Notes under the pieces: model-generated
Databases searched by the model: none
Seen by the model: the letters and a program-made list of their open reading frames with translations, nothing else
What the model was told of the DNA's origin: nothing
Translations under genes and position numbers: made by a program
Shown here: positions 1 to 12,013 of the stretch, piece by piece
Layout of the letters: each line of letters begins with the position of its first letter
Numbering within the stretch: position 1 is the stretch's first letter
Source: Sorex araneus
Lineage: Eukaryota > Chordata > Mammalia > Eulipotyphla > Soricidae
Assembly: GCF_027595985.1 (NCBI RefSeq)
Contig: NC_073305.1
Location: forward strand, 113,959,759 to 114,023,758
Length of the DNA stretch: 64,000 nucleotides
Direction: 5' to 3'

Positions 1-1390
1 AGCCTTCCGCATGCAAAACGTACTCAGTCCATTGAGTCTGGCTTATGTTATTGTAAATGGTGATTCCATTTTAAAATTAGATGGAAAAAATATCAAGTGT
101 AGGTTAGTGATTAAGTTCAAAGTCCTTAGAGATTCTCAAGTCAAAGTAATCAATTAAGGGTCCTAGACTAAGGTTCTTGACTTTAAATCCTGTGAGGACA
201 AATAATCATGCCTTTTTCTAATTCCTGAGCACTTAGTTCAGAATCTCAAGTATAATAGATATCATATATTTAAGATGAAAGAAAGGCAAGCATGTAGGAA
301 AAGAAAGGTCAAGGAGAGAACCCTGATGAATACCAACTGGGAGCAGGGGTGGGGGGAGGGAATAAGATGATTTGGACTTGAAAGGTTAGCTGAGATCTGG
401 AAGAAAGGGGAATAAGGGGATAAGGAAAAGATAATCTACTTGGGGGGGGGGCTGGTGGAAGAGGATCAATCTGATAAGCCTTTGAAAGGTGGCTGGATCT
501 GCCTAAAAGGAAAAGACCAGAAATATCCACAGCATTTTGCGTGATAAGTAAAATTTTTTTCTAAGAGTGGCAGTTGATAATAATTAAGCTTTTCATTTGA
601 TGTGCTCTCACCCCAACCCCCACTCGTCTCCTACTGTTGTCAGATCTTACCCACCCCTCAGCGGTATTCCAGTACAATAGACAAAATCTGAATTTGGATT
701 TTAAAACCGTAGCCTGGAACTCAATTTCTTGTGTCTTGGCTATGTATGCTTGTTTAACACCCATGTAGACAGCCCTCAGATGTAGAGCAAACAGATTGCA
801 TCCTGCAGAGCCTATGCAGAATCGATATGGTGCAATGGTGCCCTCTGGTGCAGCGGTCACAAAGTACTCAGTTCAGAGATCTCAAGAGAACGGCCCAGAA
901 AGCCCAACATACATGTATTGCTCTAGTAGAGACAATAGGTAATGTTTAATAAACAATCATGAGCACTTTTGAGTTTTAGTTTTTTACATGTCAACTCATT
1001 TAGTCACAACTGTAGGAAGAAGACTGTTACTGTTGGGTGTCACCACCTGATCGTGAAACTTACTTGTTCTTACCGAGCAAGATAACACTCCAAGAATATT
1101 ATTTGAAGGAAAATCTAAAAAGCAGTTGGAATTGTGTGTATGTGTCTTTCCCTGTGTTCAGCACAGAAGGAAGGTGACAGTAGATTTCATAATAATTTTA
1201 GAGTAAGAAAAATGTTACCATTCGGAATGGGTAAAATCTACATTTAATTCTTGTTACTTTGTTTTCCCATTTCTATTAGAAGTGTACAAAGGAGGCTTGG
1301 CCCCCAAAATTACACATACTTTTTTAGCAAGCTGTTCACATGCACTGCTCAGTAAGCAGATAAGGTTTGGAAGTGGAGAGTTGCCACATC
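1..1390. other. Intergenic, nothing recognised
   Basis: There is a poly-G/purine stretch near 440-450 and an open frame of 99 codons at 561-860 (minus) that I cannot assign. No SINE or L1 hallmark was found. Confidence 0.5.
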
Positions 1391-1513
1391 CTGTGGTGCC
1401 CAGGGCTTACTCCCGCCTCTACTTAGGTGGGGCTCTGCAACATGTGCTGTGCTGGGATCGAACCTTAACCTCTGTACTCTCTGGTCTGAAGGTGGTTAGT
1501 GCTATCCCAGCCT
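1391..1513 (-). mobile_element. Degraded SINE, antisense
   Basis: CCCAGGGCTTACTCC and GGGATCGAACC are recognisable SINE motifs; both ends are worn. Confidence 0.5.
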
Positions 1514-1645
1514 AATTTTTAATGAGATCATTTGCTTCTCTGGTAACTGGCAGTATCTGCTGAAAGTTTGTCTGCTGCAATTAAGTTGATATGGGAGTGA
1601 AACTGGAGGTACACTAACATGCTACATGTTTAAAAGTGGATATTT

Positions 1646-1810
1646 GGGGACTGGATCCATAGTACAACAGATCGGGCTTTTTTTTTTTTTTTTTTTTGCA
1701 CGCCAACCTGGGTTCAATCCCCAGTATACCGAATGGTTCCCGAGCATTGCTAGGAGTGCTCTGAGCATTGCTGGGTTTGACCGAAAAAGCCAGAAAAAAT
1801 AAAGCTGGGC
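1646..1810 (+). mobile_element. SINE, type A, with T-run between the boxes
   Basis: The head GGGGACTGGATCCATAGTAC and the B box GGGTTCAATCC are present, but the usual spacer is replaced by about twenty T residues (1678-1697). Pol III would be expected to terminate there. Confidence 0.75.
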
Positions 1811-2044
1811 TAAAAAAATATATATTTGGTAAAACCACTTTCAAAGGTCTTATTATAAGTGGTGGTCAGATAACTAAGTTGCAGAGGAGTATGAGGCCAC
1901 AAGATGGCAAGCTAACACTGGAAATTTATGAGTGTGCCTACAGCTGGAAATTGAATCAGAATTAGCTTTCCATTATTTCTTATTTATACTTATTTAATCT
2001 AGTATCTAATTATACTAGATTAAAATGTGACGGTCATTTTATTT

Positions 2045-2216
2045 GGGGGGAGGGGCAAGGTGAGGGGAGTTGGACCATACCTGGTTCAGGGATAATTCCT
2101 GATTCTGCACAGGACTAAACTTGGTAGTACTCAGGGAGCTGTTCATGGTGCTGTATCAAATCTGGTCAGCCACGTGCAGCTTATATTCCTTACCCCTGTA
2201 CTAGCTCTTTAGCTCT
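2045..2216 (-). mobile_element. Old SINE, antisense
   Basis: TTCAGGGATAATTCCTG, CTCAGGGAGCTG and CAGCCACGTGCAG mark a diverged copy. Confidence 0.55.
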
Positions 2217-2280
2217 CTTCAATTCTTATGGCACATCAAACAGGTATCAAGGTACCATTGGTCATTTTAGGGTAAACTTT

Positions 2281-2436
2281 GGGGCCACACCCGGTGTGCT
2301 TACTGCTTGCTTCTGTCTTTGCACTCAGGGATCACTCCTGAAACAGCTCAGTGGGACCATATGGGAAGTTGGGAATTGAACCTGGGTCAACCACATGCAA
2401 GGTGAACACCCTTCCCATAATACTATCTCCAGCCCC
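2281..2436 (-). mobile_element. SINE type A, antisense
   Basis: From GGGGCCACACCCGG to ATCTCCAGCCCC, with the B box inverted as GAATTGAACCTGG. Confidence 0.75.
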
Positions 2437-2462
2437 AAAGGAGACTTATGGGAAAGGGGTTT

Positions 2463-2618
2463 GGGCCACACCTGGTGGTGCTCAGGGATCACTCCTGGCT
2501 CTCTGCTTAGAGATCACCCCTGGCGGGTCTCAGGAGACATACATTACCCCAGCTAAACCCAGGTCAGTCATATGCGAGGCAGCATCCTACTGCTTGCTGT
2601 ACTATTACTCTGCCCTCC
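2463..2618 (-). mobile_element. SINE type A, antisense, diverged
   Basis: GGGCCACACCTGGTGG, CTCAGGGATCACTCCTGG and CCCAGGTCAGTCATATGC. A tandem neighbour of the preceding copy. Confidence 0.65.
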
Positions 2619-2994
2619 CTAGGACATACCATTTCAGTATATCCTTTAAATCATGGAAACAGATTAGAGCCACCTTGCATGGATTTTATATACAGGCTTA
2701 GTTGTCTAATCAAGTTGTTTTTTTTTTAATGGCTGTAATATAGTACATAGATATGCCATTGTTTCAAAGATTTTTAATTTGGATAGAAAATTTCTGGGAA
2801 ACTAGTTGGAGTTTTTCAAAATGTTCTGTCATTTCATGATTTTAAATTTTGTCTTTTGTAATTCTAGAATACTGTGATCAAAAATTTTAGATTATACAGG
2901 GTAGTTACTACGATTTTCTTAAATATATTGCTAAGTGACTGGATTCAGTTCTTGGAGGTATGATGAAACATCTTGCATTTAATACAGTAATACA

Positions 2995-3160
2995 GGGCTG
3001 GAGTCATAGTACAGTGAATAGGGCATTTGCTTTGCAGGTGGCTGACTCAGGTTTGACACCCAGCAACCCATATGGTCCCTCAGACCTTGGCAGGAGTAAT
3101 TTCTGAGTGCAGAGCCAGAAGTAACCCCTGAGCACTCTAGGGTGTGGCCCCAAAACAAAT
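2995..3160 (+). mobile_element. SINE type A
   Basis: The head GGGCTGGAGTCATAGTACAG and the tail GTGTGGCCCCAAAACAAAT, with TAATACAGG repeated at both ends. Confidence 0.8.
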
Positions 3161-3311
3161 AATACAGGTACAAGTTAAATAGTAAAGCCATTGTGCTAAT
3201 TGCAATATCTAATAGTTTAAAATGCCAAGTGTGCCAATGCTTTGAATAATTTTAATCTATTCAACAACCCTATTAGACAGGTATTATTACCATTAGTAAA
3301 ATTGCTCTCTA

Positions 3312-3446
3312 GGAGCTGGAGAGATTGTACAGGGGTTAAGGTGCTTGCCTTGCATGCAGCTGGTCCAGGTTCAAATCCCAGGTTGGCCCCCTGGATGCAT
3401 CCAGAGGTCCTCCTGAGCCATATAGACGTAGCCCTAAAACCCTATA
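3312..3446 (+). mobile_element. SINE, old
   Basis: GGAGCTGGAGAGATTGTAC, CTTGCCTTGCATGCAGC and GGTTCAAATCCC; the 3' half is poorly preserved. Confidence 0.65.
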
Positions 3447-3791
3447 AATTGCTTTCTTATGAAATCTCCAGTCCAAGCCTTAGAATAAAATGAGAATTTC
3501 TCAGTAGAAAAAATAAAATATTGAGTACTTCAAGTGCCACTCTAATGCCAAGATTTAAACAAGTTATATTTTACTATAATAAGTTCTGTTGAGTTGTTTG
3601 TATTATTTATTACAGAGGTGTGTTGTATCTGAAATTTAAGTTAATGGTGGTTCTCTTAATGCTATTAAGTTCATATAGTCATTTGACCAATATAAATTTT
3701 TTGTCATTACTTGGTTATATGTTCTAGAAATATAATTTGTTGATACTGTGGTACAATAGTGTAATTTATTGAAGAGTTTGAAATCAATGAT

Positions 3792-3970
3792 ATTTGCTCG
3801 AGCAGGCACCAGTAACTCTCCATTGTGAGACTTGTTGTTACTGTTTTGGGCATGTTGAATATGCCACGGGTATTTGCCGGGCTCTCTGAGAGGGACGGAG
3901 GAATTGAACCTGGGTTGGCCTCATGCAAGGCAAACAAACGCCCTACCTGCTTGTGCTATCACTCCAATCC
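3792..3970 (-). mobile_element. SINE type B, antisense
   Basis: TGCTCGAGCAGGCACCAGTAAC, GGCATGTTGAATATGCCAC and GGAGGAATTGAACC are diagnostic of the second tail type. It abuts an LTR. Confidence 0.8.
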
Positions 3971-3994
3971 TTCCCAAAAATCAAAATCGTTTAG

Positions 3995-5115
3995 ACATGA
4001 ACATTGTCACTCCCTGCTTGTGTGTTCACAAAAGAGGGCAGCGGGGCAGGGCTCTATCTCTCCCACCGCCCGCGTTTGATAGTCTCAGGCCACTTCCCCC
4101 ACCCTGGGGAGGCTGATGGAGATGGGCAGGTGAAAGAAGGAATGCGTGCCAGGCTGGTCGTATCAATTGCAGTTCATTCGAATTTTCGTTCCCCTTCTGC
4201 TGTCTCTTTGCCCCCTACCCCACCAAATCTTAGTTCATATAGCAGTCACATAGAGTGATAACACAAAGATGGGTGGGAACATTAACACATCAACAAAGAG
4301 AGGTAAGATCATTTCTCAAGGACAAAATCTCATCTAAGAAGATGTCTAGGAGATCTGCTCAAGGGTGGGATCCAAACAAGGGTGTGTCACTTCTTTCCTC
4401 AACTAGTAATCCACTTAAATAGTTGTAGTAAATCTACTTCTAATATTTCTAGCGATGTCATTCTGTATGAGCAAAGTAAGAGAGATAAGCTTAAAGTTTG
4501 GTTCTTCCTGAGGACATCTCACTACACATTCCAGACCACAGTCCTCAGACCAGGTTAGTTTTCCTAACCCCAGCAGCATCCTAATCTCATTGTTACTTTT
4601 GTTTCATGACAACATTTGTCTATGACCATGCTATCAACTTATAGTTGAGTTTTATGGTGCTTTAGCCTGGCCCATTTCGATGCCAGGGTAGCTCACAGCT
4701 TGCCCTGGATCCCCTCCGTTCCTTGTCGGGACCCTGCTTTTGGGGTGCTAGGAACTAAGGGCAACTGAGTTGAGAAAGTAGGTGCCCAGGAGTAAATATT
4801 ATTGGAGTCAATCAACTCCCATGTTACAAAGCATAATATTAACTGTCTTCCTGTGTCCATACAGAAAGGACATTGCTTTAAGGTAAACTATGCAAAAGAC
4901 ACTAACTTACATGTTCAGAGTCCTTAGAAGGATCTGATCTTACAAGATAACAGAATCTGATTAGGGAAAAGGTGATTAACTGGTTGGGAAGGAGGGTGCA
5001 GAAAAGAATTTACAGATAAAGTAATGGGAGTGTGTCTCGAGAGTGTCTCCAGGAGTATCTAAACCTAAGCTCTCTGTGGCAAGGGAGGAAGGACAAGTCA
5101 ATGTTATCCTAAAAT
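3995..5115 (-). mobile_element. LTR family A, antisense
   Basis: It matches the LTR at 37687 in reverse: an antisense TATA (AGTTCATATAGC at about 4230), then GGGTGCTAGGAA, and the U3 start GTTATCCTA near 5110. GTTTAG flanks it at 3989-3994 and 5116-5121. It is about 1.1 kb long. Confidence 0.7.
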
Positions 5116-5121
5116 GTTTAG

Positions 5122-5930
5122 AGCTATACTCCAACAGCTGCTTATATGCAAAAGAGACTTAGAAGCATGCATTTGTAGCTGGACAAATTGGCACTACCGA
5201 CATATTTTAGGTGCAGAGAAGTTGATGTTGGGTGAATTAAAGATGGAAAAGTAAAGAGGAATATTGATTATTTCCAACATTGACTCTTAAATGCTGGGAA
5301 CCTAAGCTGACGATCACAGCGTCATAAGATGAGTCAGAGAAGATCCTTGACCTTAGCTACAATGAGTAAATTTTAATATTAATTATAATCTAATTTCATA
5401 AGAAGATTGATTGTCAAGGTTGTTATTTAAAAGCCAGATCTCAAGTTACTGCACTTTGAGATAAAAAAAAAACAGCTGACCTGGTGATTAATACTTCTTT
5501 CAGTAACAAGGGATTGAAGATCACTTTAGCTAATGATGGTCTGATAGCAAAATGGAAATTGTATTGCTTAGTAATTTTTGACCAATAGTCTCATTCTGTA
5601 CAATTTAATAGCAAACTTTTCTTAAAAAAGCAATCTGGAGTTCAACTTTGTTCTGTGCAAACAAGTAAATCCAGCCCTATTTCCATCTTACATCCATTCT
5701 GCCTGTTTCTTAAAGATGTTCATGTCTAACAAAGTTAGAAGTGTATTTTGACAAAGTGTTAGAAGTGTATTTTGACATTTTCCCCTTTTTAGTAGAAAAT
5801 TAGATTTTCATAACTAGAACAATTCACCTTTGAAGACATGGAAATGTTGGCCCATTTGGGTAGACTCCAGAACTCATTTTACTTTGTTCTCAAACAATAT
5901 TTGGGGATATTTTAGTATTTTAAGAAAGAA
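5122..5930. other. Intergenic, nothing recognised
   Basis: AT-rich single-copy-looking sequence. A short direct repeat, AGAAGTGTATTTTGACA, is near 5740 and 5761. Confidence 0.5.
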
Positions 5931-5934
5931 TATC

Positions 5935-6070
5935 GGGCAGAAGTAGTACAGGGTGCTTTTCTTGCTTGCGTGGTCACCAACTCTGGTTCTATCCCTGGCA
6001 CCACCATCAGTGATCCCCGAGCACAGAGCTAGGAGTAAGCCCTTAGCAATGCTGGGTGTGGCCCCCCCCA
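5935..6070 (+). mobile_element. SINE, old
   Basis: GGGCAGAAGTAGTACAGGG, CTGGTTCTATCCC and GCTGGGTGTGGCCCCC. Confidence 0.6.
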
Positions 6071-6249
6071 TATAATTCTCAAAGAAAACTTTTTTACACT
6101 TTTGACAGAACTGGGAGTTTTGTGGAACAACCTCAGGTCTTCCTACAATCACTACAGTCCATAGCTACAATTACATAGCTAAAGGAAGTTTTGCTTCATG
6201 AGGAAAGATCTGAGGAAAGATCCAATTTTATATTGAAGAGCTGGCAGGG

Positions 6250-6427
6250 TTTTTTTTTTTCTTCCTTTTTGGATCACACCCAGCAATGCACAGGGGTTAC
6301 TCCTTACTTTGCACTCAGGAATTACTCCTGTCAGTGGTGTACAGTCGGGACCATATGGAATGCTGAGTATCGAACCCAGGTCAGCCACATGCAAACGCCC
6401 TACCCGCTGTACTATCACTCCAGCCCC
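6250..6427 (-). mobile_element. SINE type A, antisense
   Basis: From a T-run and GGATCACACCC to TCACTCCAGCCCC. The flank CTGGCAGG is duplicated. Confidence 0.85.
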
Positions 6428-6851
6428 TCTGGCAGGTTTCTTCCAGAGCACCTGTCTAGGGTTGATTTGGTTTTTGTTTCTGTTTTTCATGTCAAAATTG
6501 TTGACATATCTCTTTTTATATGCACCATCTTTTCTATTTTCTTTGCTCACTAACTTACAAAGATCTATGAATACCCTCTCTTTGGGTATTCTATGCAGTA
6601 TTAAATATACAAACAAATATAAGCTAGATTTAAGTGGCAAAATACCCTCCCACCAGGGCTCAGCCTTTGACTGTTTGGCCAGGATCCCTGACTGACATGG
6701 ACAGTGAACTGATCATCTCTGCTTCTCTTAGCAAAGAGTTGGTCTTGGGGCTCCTGTTTCATATAGCTCCTTAAGTAGTATTGAAGAATCATGTGCCTGC
6801 TTGATAATTCACAGGAACCCCTCACCCTTCTAAGAATCTTGACACTTTATT

Positions 6852-7019
6852 TTTCTTTTTTGGTCAAACCCCGAGATGCACAGGAGTTACTCCTGGCTCA
6901 TGCACTCAGGAATTACTCCTGGCGGTGCTTGGGGGACCATATGGGATACTGGGAATCGAACCCAGGTCGGCCGCATGCAAGGCAAACACCCTACCCACTG
7001 TGCTATTGCTCCAGCCCCT
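6852..7019 (-). mobile_element. SINE type A, antisense
   Basis: ATGCACAGGAGTTACTCCTGG to TTGCTCCAGCCCC, with the B box inverted as AATCGAACCCAGG. Confidence 0.9.
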
Positions 7020-7119
7020 AGTTGGCAAAATTGAAGGTAGTGTTATATTCACAGGACATATATAAGCTAAAAATAGCGTACTTTAGACTTCTTACTTGTG
7101 CTTTATTATTAAAACTAAA

Positions 7120-7256
7120 GGGGCTGAGAGGTAGTACAGCAGATGGGGTGCTTGCATTACAGGTAGTAAACCTAGGCTCGATTCCCAGCTCCCAGGATGG
7201 TGGTGCGAGCCCCAGCAGAAGTAATCCTTGAGCACTTAGTGTGATCATAAAACAAA
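7120..7256 (+). mobile_element. SINE, old
   Basis: GGGGCTGAGAGGTAGTACAGC and GGCTCGATTCCCAGC; the 3' part is shortened. Confidence 0.7.
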
Positions 7257-7259
7257 GTA

Positions 7260-8460
7260 ACAGAACTAACATGTGAAACAAAGTATTTGTGAATAAAAGG
7301 TTTGTCACTCTCATTGTAACAAGACTTTCCCCATCAAAGAGTTTAACCTATCTACAAAAACATTCTGTAATTATACCTATGAAAATTAAGACGTCTAAGA
7401 CAAAGAGGAAGGTGGGTGTTTGAGGGTCTTGCCTCTTATAGAAAAGAAATTTGTGAAGAACCTGGCTTTATTAATACTGTTTCAGGACCCAAAAACCCAA
7501 TTTAAGCAAGCATAAGCAAAAATGGTGGGGGGGAGGGGGAGGGTTTTCATCCAGGTAACTAAACTGTAGAAAAGCAGGGAGTAGAGGTAGTCCTGAATTT
7601 GAACAACTTTGGGTACTTGCATTCTTCTATTCCTCTCCTGTATTTGTAATCTAAAGGAAATTAGCTGAATTTCCTGGGGTTATTGAAAGCAGCATTGTCT
7701 GCAGTTCTTGTGTGTTTACATGTGTGTGTGCGTGTGTCTGTGTCTGTGTCTGTGCAAGCATTTGAGAAAAAAAATGTCCTCCAACTTCAATTAGGAAAAA
7801 CACTGACTACAGGTAAGGTCTGTAACCAGGAAGCACTCCAGGGCAAGTCAAAATAACTGCCTCAGAATGGCTTGATGAGATTAGGGTGGCCATCTGCTCA
7901 GTGACCTGGAAAGTCTGCTAGGCTTAGAAAATCACTTAAGGAACATCATGTTTATGACTTGACATGAAGTGGTTTAAGGAAGACATTAAGTGCTACCAGT
8001 TCACTTTGATACAATAATTTTAATGAGATGGCTGTCCCTCATGCCATAGGGAGAGATCACTTTGAGAGAATATCCTAGGGCAGAACTTATGCATTATATC
8101 TGAAAGACCCTGAGTTGGACCTGAACACACAACCCCCACCCAAGTGGAACCTGGAGAGCACCACATAGGCGTCCTCCAGGCACTGCTTGGGAGCTGTTCT
8201 AATAAAAAGTATGTCCCTGAAAAAAGTAACTGATTCCAGGCCTCAAGGTTACTGCCTCCTTCATAAGCCTGTACAGTTTCAAGTGGAGTGACCATGTAAC
8301 GAGATTTAGGTGAGTGTTAATCAGCCTCATTCACCTTCATACACCTCCCTACTGACAGGATTTATTACATTTGAGGCAGAATTTATGTAATATGTTTTTG
8401 CTTCTTTTGTTTCTCAATCACTCACTGTCACTCATCCCGTTGCTCCATACTGTTTATTCT
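7260..8460. other. Intergenic, little recognised
   Basis: An imperfect TG/TC repeat at 7715-7757 and a possible very old SINE at 8095-8215. No gene signal. Confidence 0.45.
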
Positions 8461-8463
8461 ATT

Positions 8464-8619
8464 TTTTGGCTCTTTGGGTCACACCTGGCAATGCTCAGGG
8501 TTATTCCTGGCTCTGCACTCAGGTATCACTCCTGGCAGTGCTCAGGGATGCCAAGGATTGAACCTGGATTGGCCGTGTGCATTGCAAACGCCCTACCTGC
8601 TGTTCTATTGCTCCAGCCC
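8464..8619 (-). mobile_element. SINE type A, antisense
   Basis: TTTGGGTCACACCTGGC to TTGCTCCAGCCC. Confidence 0.85.
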
Positions 8620-9118
8620 AATACTGTTTTTGATAAGACAAAGTTGACAGAATTCAACTGCCAACATTCTCTCAAATCTTTGGGTCCTTGACACAAGACA
8701 ACCTCTACGATGTTTATAGTTAAGAGAAAAACTTACCGAGTTTTCTTTCTGAACAGTTAAACTACCCATCACTGCCCCCCACAAAAGAACATGGTCCTTT
8801 GGGGCCTTCATTGCACTGTCCTTCAGTGCTCACCTATATTTGTGAAGACTAGATGTTTCTATGTCAAATGATCGAGTATCTGAATATGAGATCCAGTAGT
8901 GATCTGATCTGTGATTAAAAAGTGGAAACTGCAAGTTCACACTCCTGGTTGTGGGCAAAGTTTTAAAGACAGATTCTGACTTCCATTGTTGACATGGTGT
9001 ATAGCTACAAAAAGATTATACCATTGTATAAACACACTGATATTAAGGGAATCAAAAGACATTGTTTTCAGCTAAAATCACATCTATATGCACTGAATTT
9101 TAACAAAATTCTCAGCAA

Positions 9119-9270
9119 CTGGGGCTGAAGCAATAGCACAGCAGGTAGGACATTTGCCTTGCACGAGGCTGACCTGGGTTCGATTCCCAGCATCCCATTA
9201 TGGTCCCCTGAGCACTGCCAGGAGTAACCCCTGTGCATTGCCGGGTGTGACCCAAAAAGCAAAAAAAAAA
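9119..9270 (+). mobile_element. SINE type A with clear duplication
   Basis: GGGGCTGAAGCAATAGCAC to CCCAAAAAGC plus an A-tail. AAAATTCTCAGCAA flanks it at 9105-9118 and 9271-9284. Confidence 0.92.
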
Positions 9271-9425
9271 AAAATTCTCAGCAATGTTTTTTAAGCTATT
9301 TTTAGTAAGCAGAGTTGCAAATCCTTTCTGAAGTTTTTCAGTATGATATCAATGATGACACAATAAAATTTCATTTTTATTGTGAAGAAATGCACATGTT
9401 AGAATATGAAATCTGTAGACTTTTT

Positions 9426-10147
9426 AAAAAATTTATTTATTTTTAATTAGAGAATCACCGTGAGGGTACAGTTACAGATTTATACACTTTTGTGCTTATA
9501 CTTCCCTCATACAAAGTTCGGGAACCCATCCCTTCACCAGTGCCCATTCTCCACCACCAGTAAACCCAGCGTCCCTCCCACCCTCCCCAATCCCATCTCC
9601 CCCCCAACCCACCCTGCCACTGTGGCAGGGCATTCCCTTCTGTTCTCTCTATTTAGCTTCTACGGCCTGCAATAAAGGTGTTGAGTGGCCACTGTGCTCA
9701 GTCTCTAGCCCTCATTCAGCCCGCAACTCCCTTCCCCCTGCATGGCCTTCGACTACATTATAGTTGGTGATCCCTTCTCTGAGTTGCCCTTTCCCCAGAA
9801 TGTGAGGCCAGCCTCGAAGCCATGGAGTCAAACCTCCTGGTACTTATTTCTACAGTTCTTGGGTGTTAGTCTCCCACTCTGTTATTCTATATACCATAGA
9901 TGAGTGCAATCTTTCTATGTCTGTCTCTCTCTCTGACTCATTTCACTCAGCATGAAACTTTTCATGCCCATCCACTTAACTACAAAATTCATGACCTCCT
10001 TTTTTCTAACAGCTGCATAGTATTCCATTGTATAGATGTACCAAAGTTTCCTCAACCAGTCATCCGTTCTGGGGCATTCAGGTTTTTTCCAGATTCTGGC
10101 TATTGTAAACAGTGCTGCGATGAACATACATGTGCAGATGTCGTTTC
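9426..10147 (-). mobile_element. Young 5'-truncated L1 (3' UTR and ORF2 end)
   Basis: Antisense L1 with its A-tail side at the left. It holds the 3' UTR and then the end of ORF2 (residues resembling MEYYAAVRKKE and KWMGMKSFMLSEMSQRER). A perfect 18-bp duplication, GAAATCTGTAGACTTTTT, lies at 9408-9425 and 10148-10165. Confidence 0.9.
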
Positions 10148-10171
10148 GAAATCTGTAGACTTTTTTAATGA

Positions 10172-11206
10172 GAATTGTTTTTAATGGAAATGCAAAAGCC
10201 ACAATCTTCAAGTGATAAAAATATTTTAAAAAACATTTTTACATCAATGTAATAGCAATAGTCTACATTTAATTTTTTTGTCCTGGAAAAAAAAGCCATA
10301 CTAGAGATATAGGCAAATCATGACATAATACATACATTGTGAATTCCTAACAGAAAAACAGTCTTTAGAAGTTTGCAGAGTTCATGTTTTGTGGCAAAGG
10401 GAGTGTTAAGTCATTATCAAGTGGGCACTTTCTGAGTTCTATCCTGCTTGTGATCAATGTGCTGCTCTCCGTTGCACCTGCCTTGTCTCTGGAATCACCC
10501 TTTCAGATACCTACTAGTTGAGACTTACGTGGCATATCCTCGAGTAATATTTGTACTTATCTTCAAGACTAGTGGAACAATGACTTTTCTCCCTTTTGCC
10601 CTTTTGTCACTTGCAGAGCTTACTAACCAAATAGTTTGGGCTTGATTGTCTTTCCCCAGACCAAGCCATTCTGTGCAGAGTTAGTTGCTACCCCTCTACA
10701 CTCAATGTGCTGTGTTTGTCTACAAAATTCAACTAGGATTCAAAGGGTGGTGGGAGTGTGGGGGACTTGGTTTGACTAACACTTTGGAAAGATTTGCATT
10801 GTCTCCTTTGCAGCTGGGAAGCCAGATTTCTCACTTTTATTTTCCCCCTTTTTGGGTCACACCTGGCAGTGCTCCGGAGACCTTATGGGATGCTGGGAAT
10901 CAAACCCGGGTCAGCGCGTGCAAGGCAAACACCCGACGCGCTGTGCTATTGTTCCAGCTGGGATTTCTCACCTTTTTACTTTCCCACCTGACAGACCTGC
11001 TGGGTTTCTTCAGACAGGTTTGCAATGCACTGTTCAACCACAGCACAGGTATCGTTATGAGCCTGGTATCCGACAAAACAATGAGACCTCTGTCTAATAA
11101 ACACAGCGAGAGAATAATTGAAAAAGTAATTGAGCATAATTGAAAACTTTCATTTCCTCCCTTTGTTTTGCAGAATCCAGACTAGGTTATTGATTTTTTT
11201 TCCCCT
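10172..11206. other. GJB7 3' flank
   Basis: Holds one SINE (10835-10961) and presumably the GJB7 3' UTR. No AATAAA close to the stop on the minus strand was convincing; an AATAAA in reverse lies near 10840. Confidence 0.4.
10835..10961 (-). mobile_element. SINE type A, antisense, internally deleted
   Basis: The copy lacks the usual middle part. GATTTCTCAC flanks it at 10825-10834 and 10962-10971. Confidence 0.8.
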
Positions 11207-12013
11207 TTAGGCCTCTTGTGTCTCACAGAGTGGCTTTGTCTCACAACACTGGGGTGTGTTTGTGGCTGGGTCTGAATGATGGTTCTGGAGTGGGGGAGGG
11301 GCCCCCAACTCTCCCCATTCTGCAGGTCTCAGGTTGTGGCACTCACATACTGAGGACTTGAACCTTCTAGAATACCTCTGGAGACAGCACTTAATAAAGG
11401 ATTTCAGAAACAAAAAACTCAGTTCAATCAGATTCAGTAAAATACACAGGCATGAGGCAACGACTAGGAAGAAGATGAAGATGGTTTTCTCTGTGGGTTT
11501 GGAGACAAAACAGTCCACAACATTGGGGCAAGGCTTTAGGTCACACTTTAACAGGCAGGGAACGGTGAAGCCATCATAGAGCTTGTAAAATAAAACCAGA
11601 AAACCGAGTTCAAAGCCAGTCTTCACGATGAGACTGATGAGGTAAGTATACCACAGGCCCCCATCCATCATGCCTGTGCTGACGTAGAGTTTCTTTCTGT
11701 GCTTTTTCTCTCTGCCCTCACGATAGGCCACATGCAGGACCACCAGAAGTGAAGGTGTAGAGACCAGGATTAGTTGTAAGGCCCAAAGTCTGACTTGGGA
11801 CACGGGGAAGAAGTAGTCAAAGCACACAGTTTCACAACCAGGCTGTCTAGTGTTGCACTCAAATTCTTTCTGCTCATCTTTCCACACGTGCTCAGCTGCC
11901 ACCATGTAGACCAGCAAACGGAAAATGAACACGACAGCCAGCCAGATCCGCCCGATCCCAGTTGAGTATTTATTGACTCCACTTAGGAGATCTCTCAGGA
12001 ACATCCAACTCAT
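11207..12013 (-). CDS. GJB7: Connexin 25 (gap junction beta-7), intact with extended C-terminus
   Basis: This single coding exon encodes 268 residues of a connexin, the subunit that forms gap-junction hemichannels in the plasma membrane. Visible features are the N-terminal helix [19 protein letters not shown], four membrane segments (about 21-40, 76-95, 122-145 and 178-200), the first extracellular loop with C53-X6-C60-X3-C64, and the second loop with C157-X4-C162-X5-C168. The N-terminus and loops match human GJB7 as I remember it. The start follows a splice acceptor by 22 nt, as in connexins whose coding sequence lies in one exon. Human GJB7 has 223 residues. Here the equivalent of the human stop (11343-11345) is out of frame by one base, so the protein reads about 45 residues further to TAA at 11207-11209. 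C153 is an additional cysteine in the second loop. The identification is firm; whether the extension is real biology or an assembly error is open. Confidence 0.96.
   Translation of the reverse strand: MSWMFLRDLLSGVNKYSTGIGRIWLAVVFIFRLLVYMVAAEHVWKDEQKEFECNTRQPGCETVCFDYFFPVSQVRLWALQLILVSTPSLLVVLHVAYREGREKKHRKKLYVSTGMMDGGLWYTYLISLIVKTGFELGFLVLFYKLYDGFTVPCLLKCDLKPCPNVVDCFVSKPTEKTIFIFFLVVASCLCILLNLIELSFLFLKSFIKCCLQRYSRRFKSSVCECHNLRPAEWGELGAPPPLQNHHSDPATNTPQCCETKPLCETQEA

Noticed and set aside
1646-1810. Functional tRNA genes suggested by A- and B-box motifs
   Set aside because: The motifs belong to SINE heads; no cloverleaf with paired acceptor stem was found.
3995-5115. Complete endogenous retrovirus
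   Set aside because: Only solo LTRs are present; no gag, pol or env reading frame is seen near any copy.
9900-10211. Host gene on the minus strand (94-98 codon frames)
   Set aside because: It is the ORF2 C-terminal end of L1.
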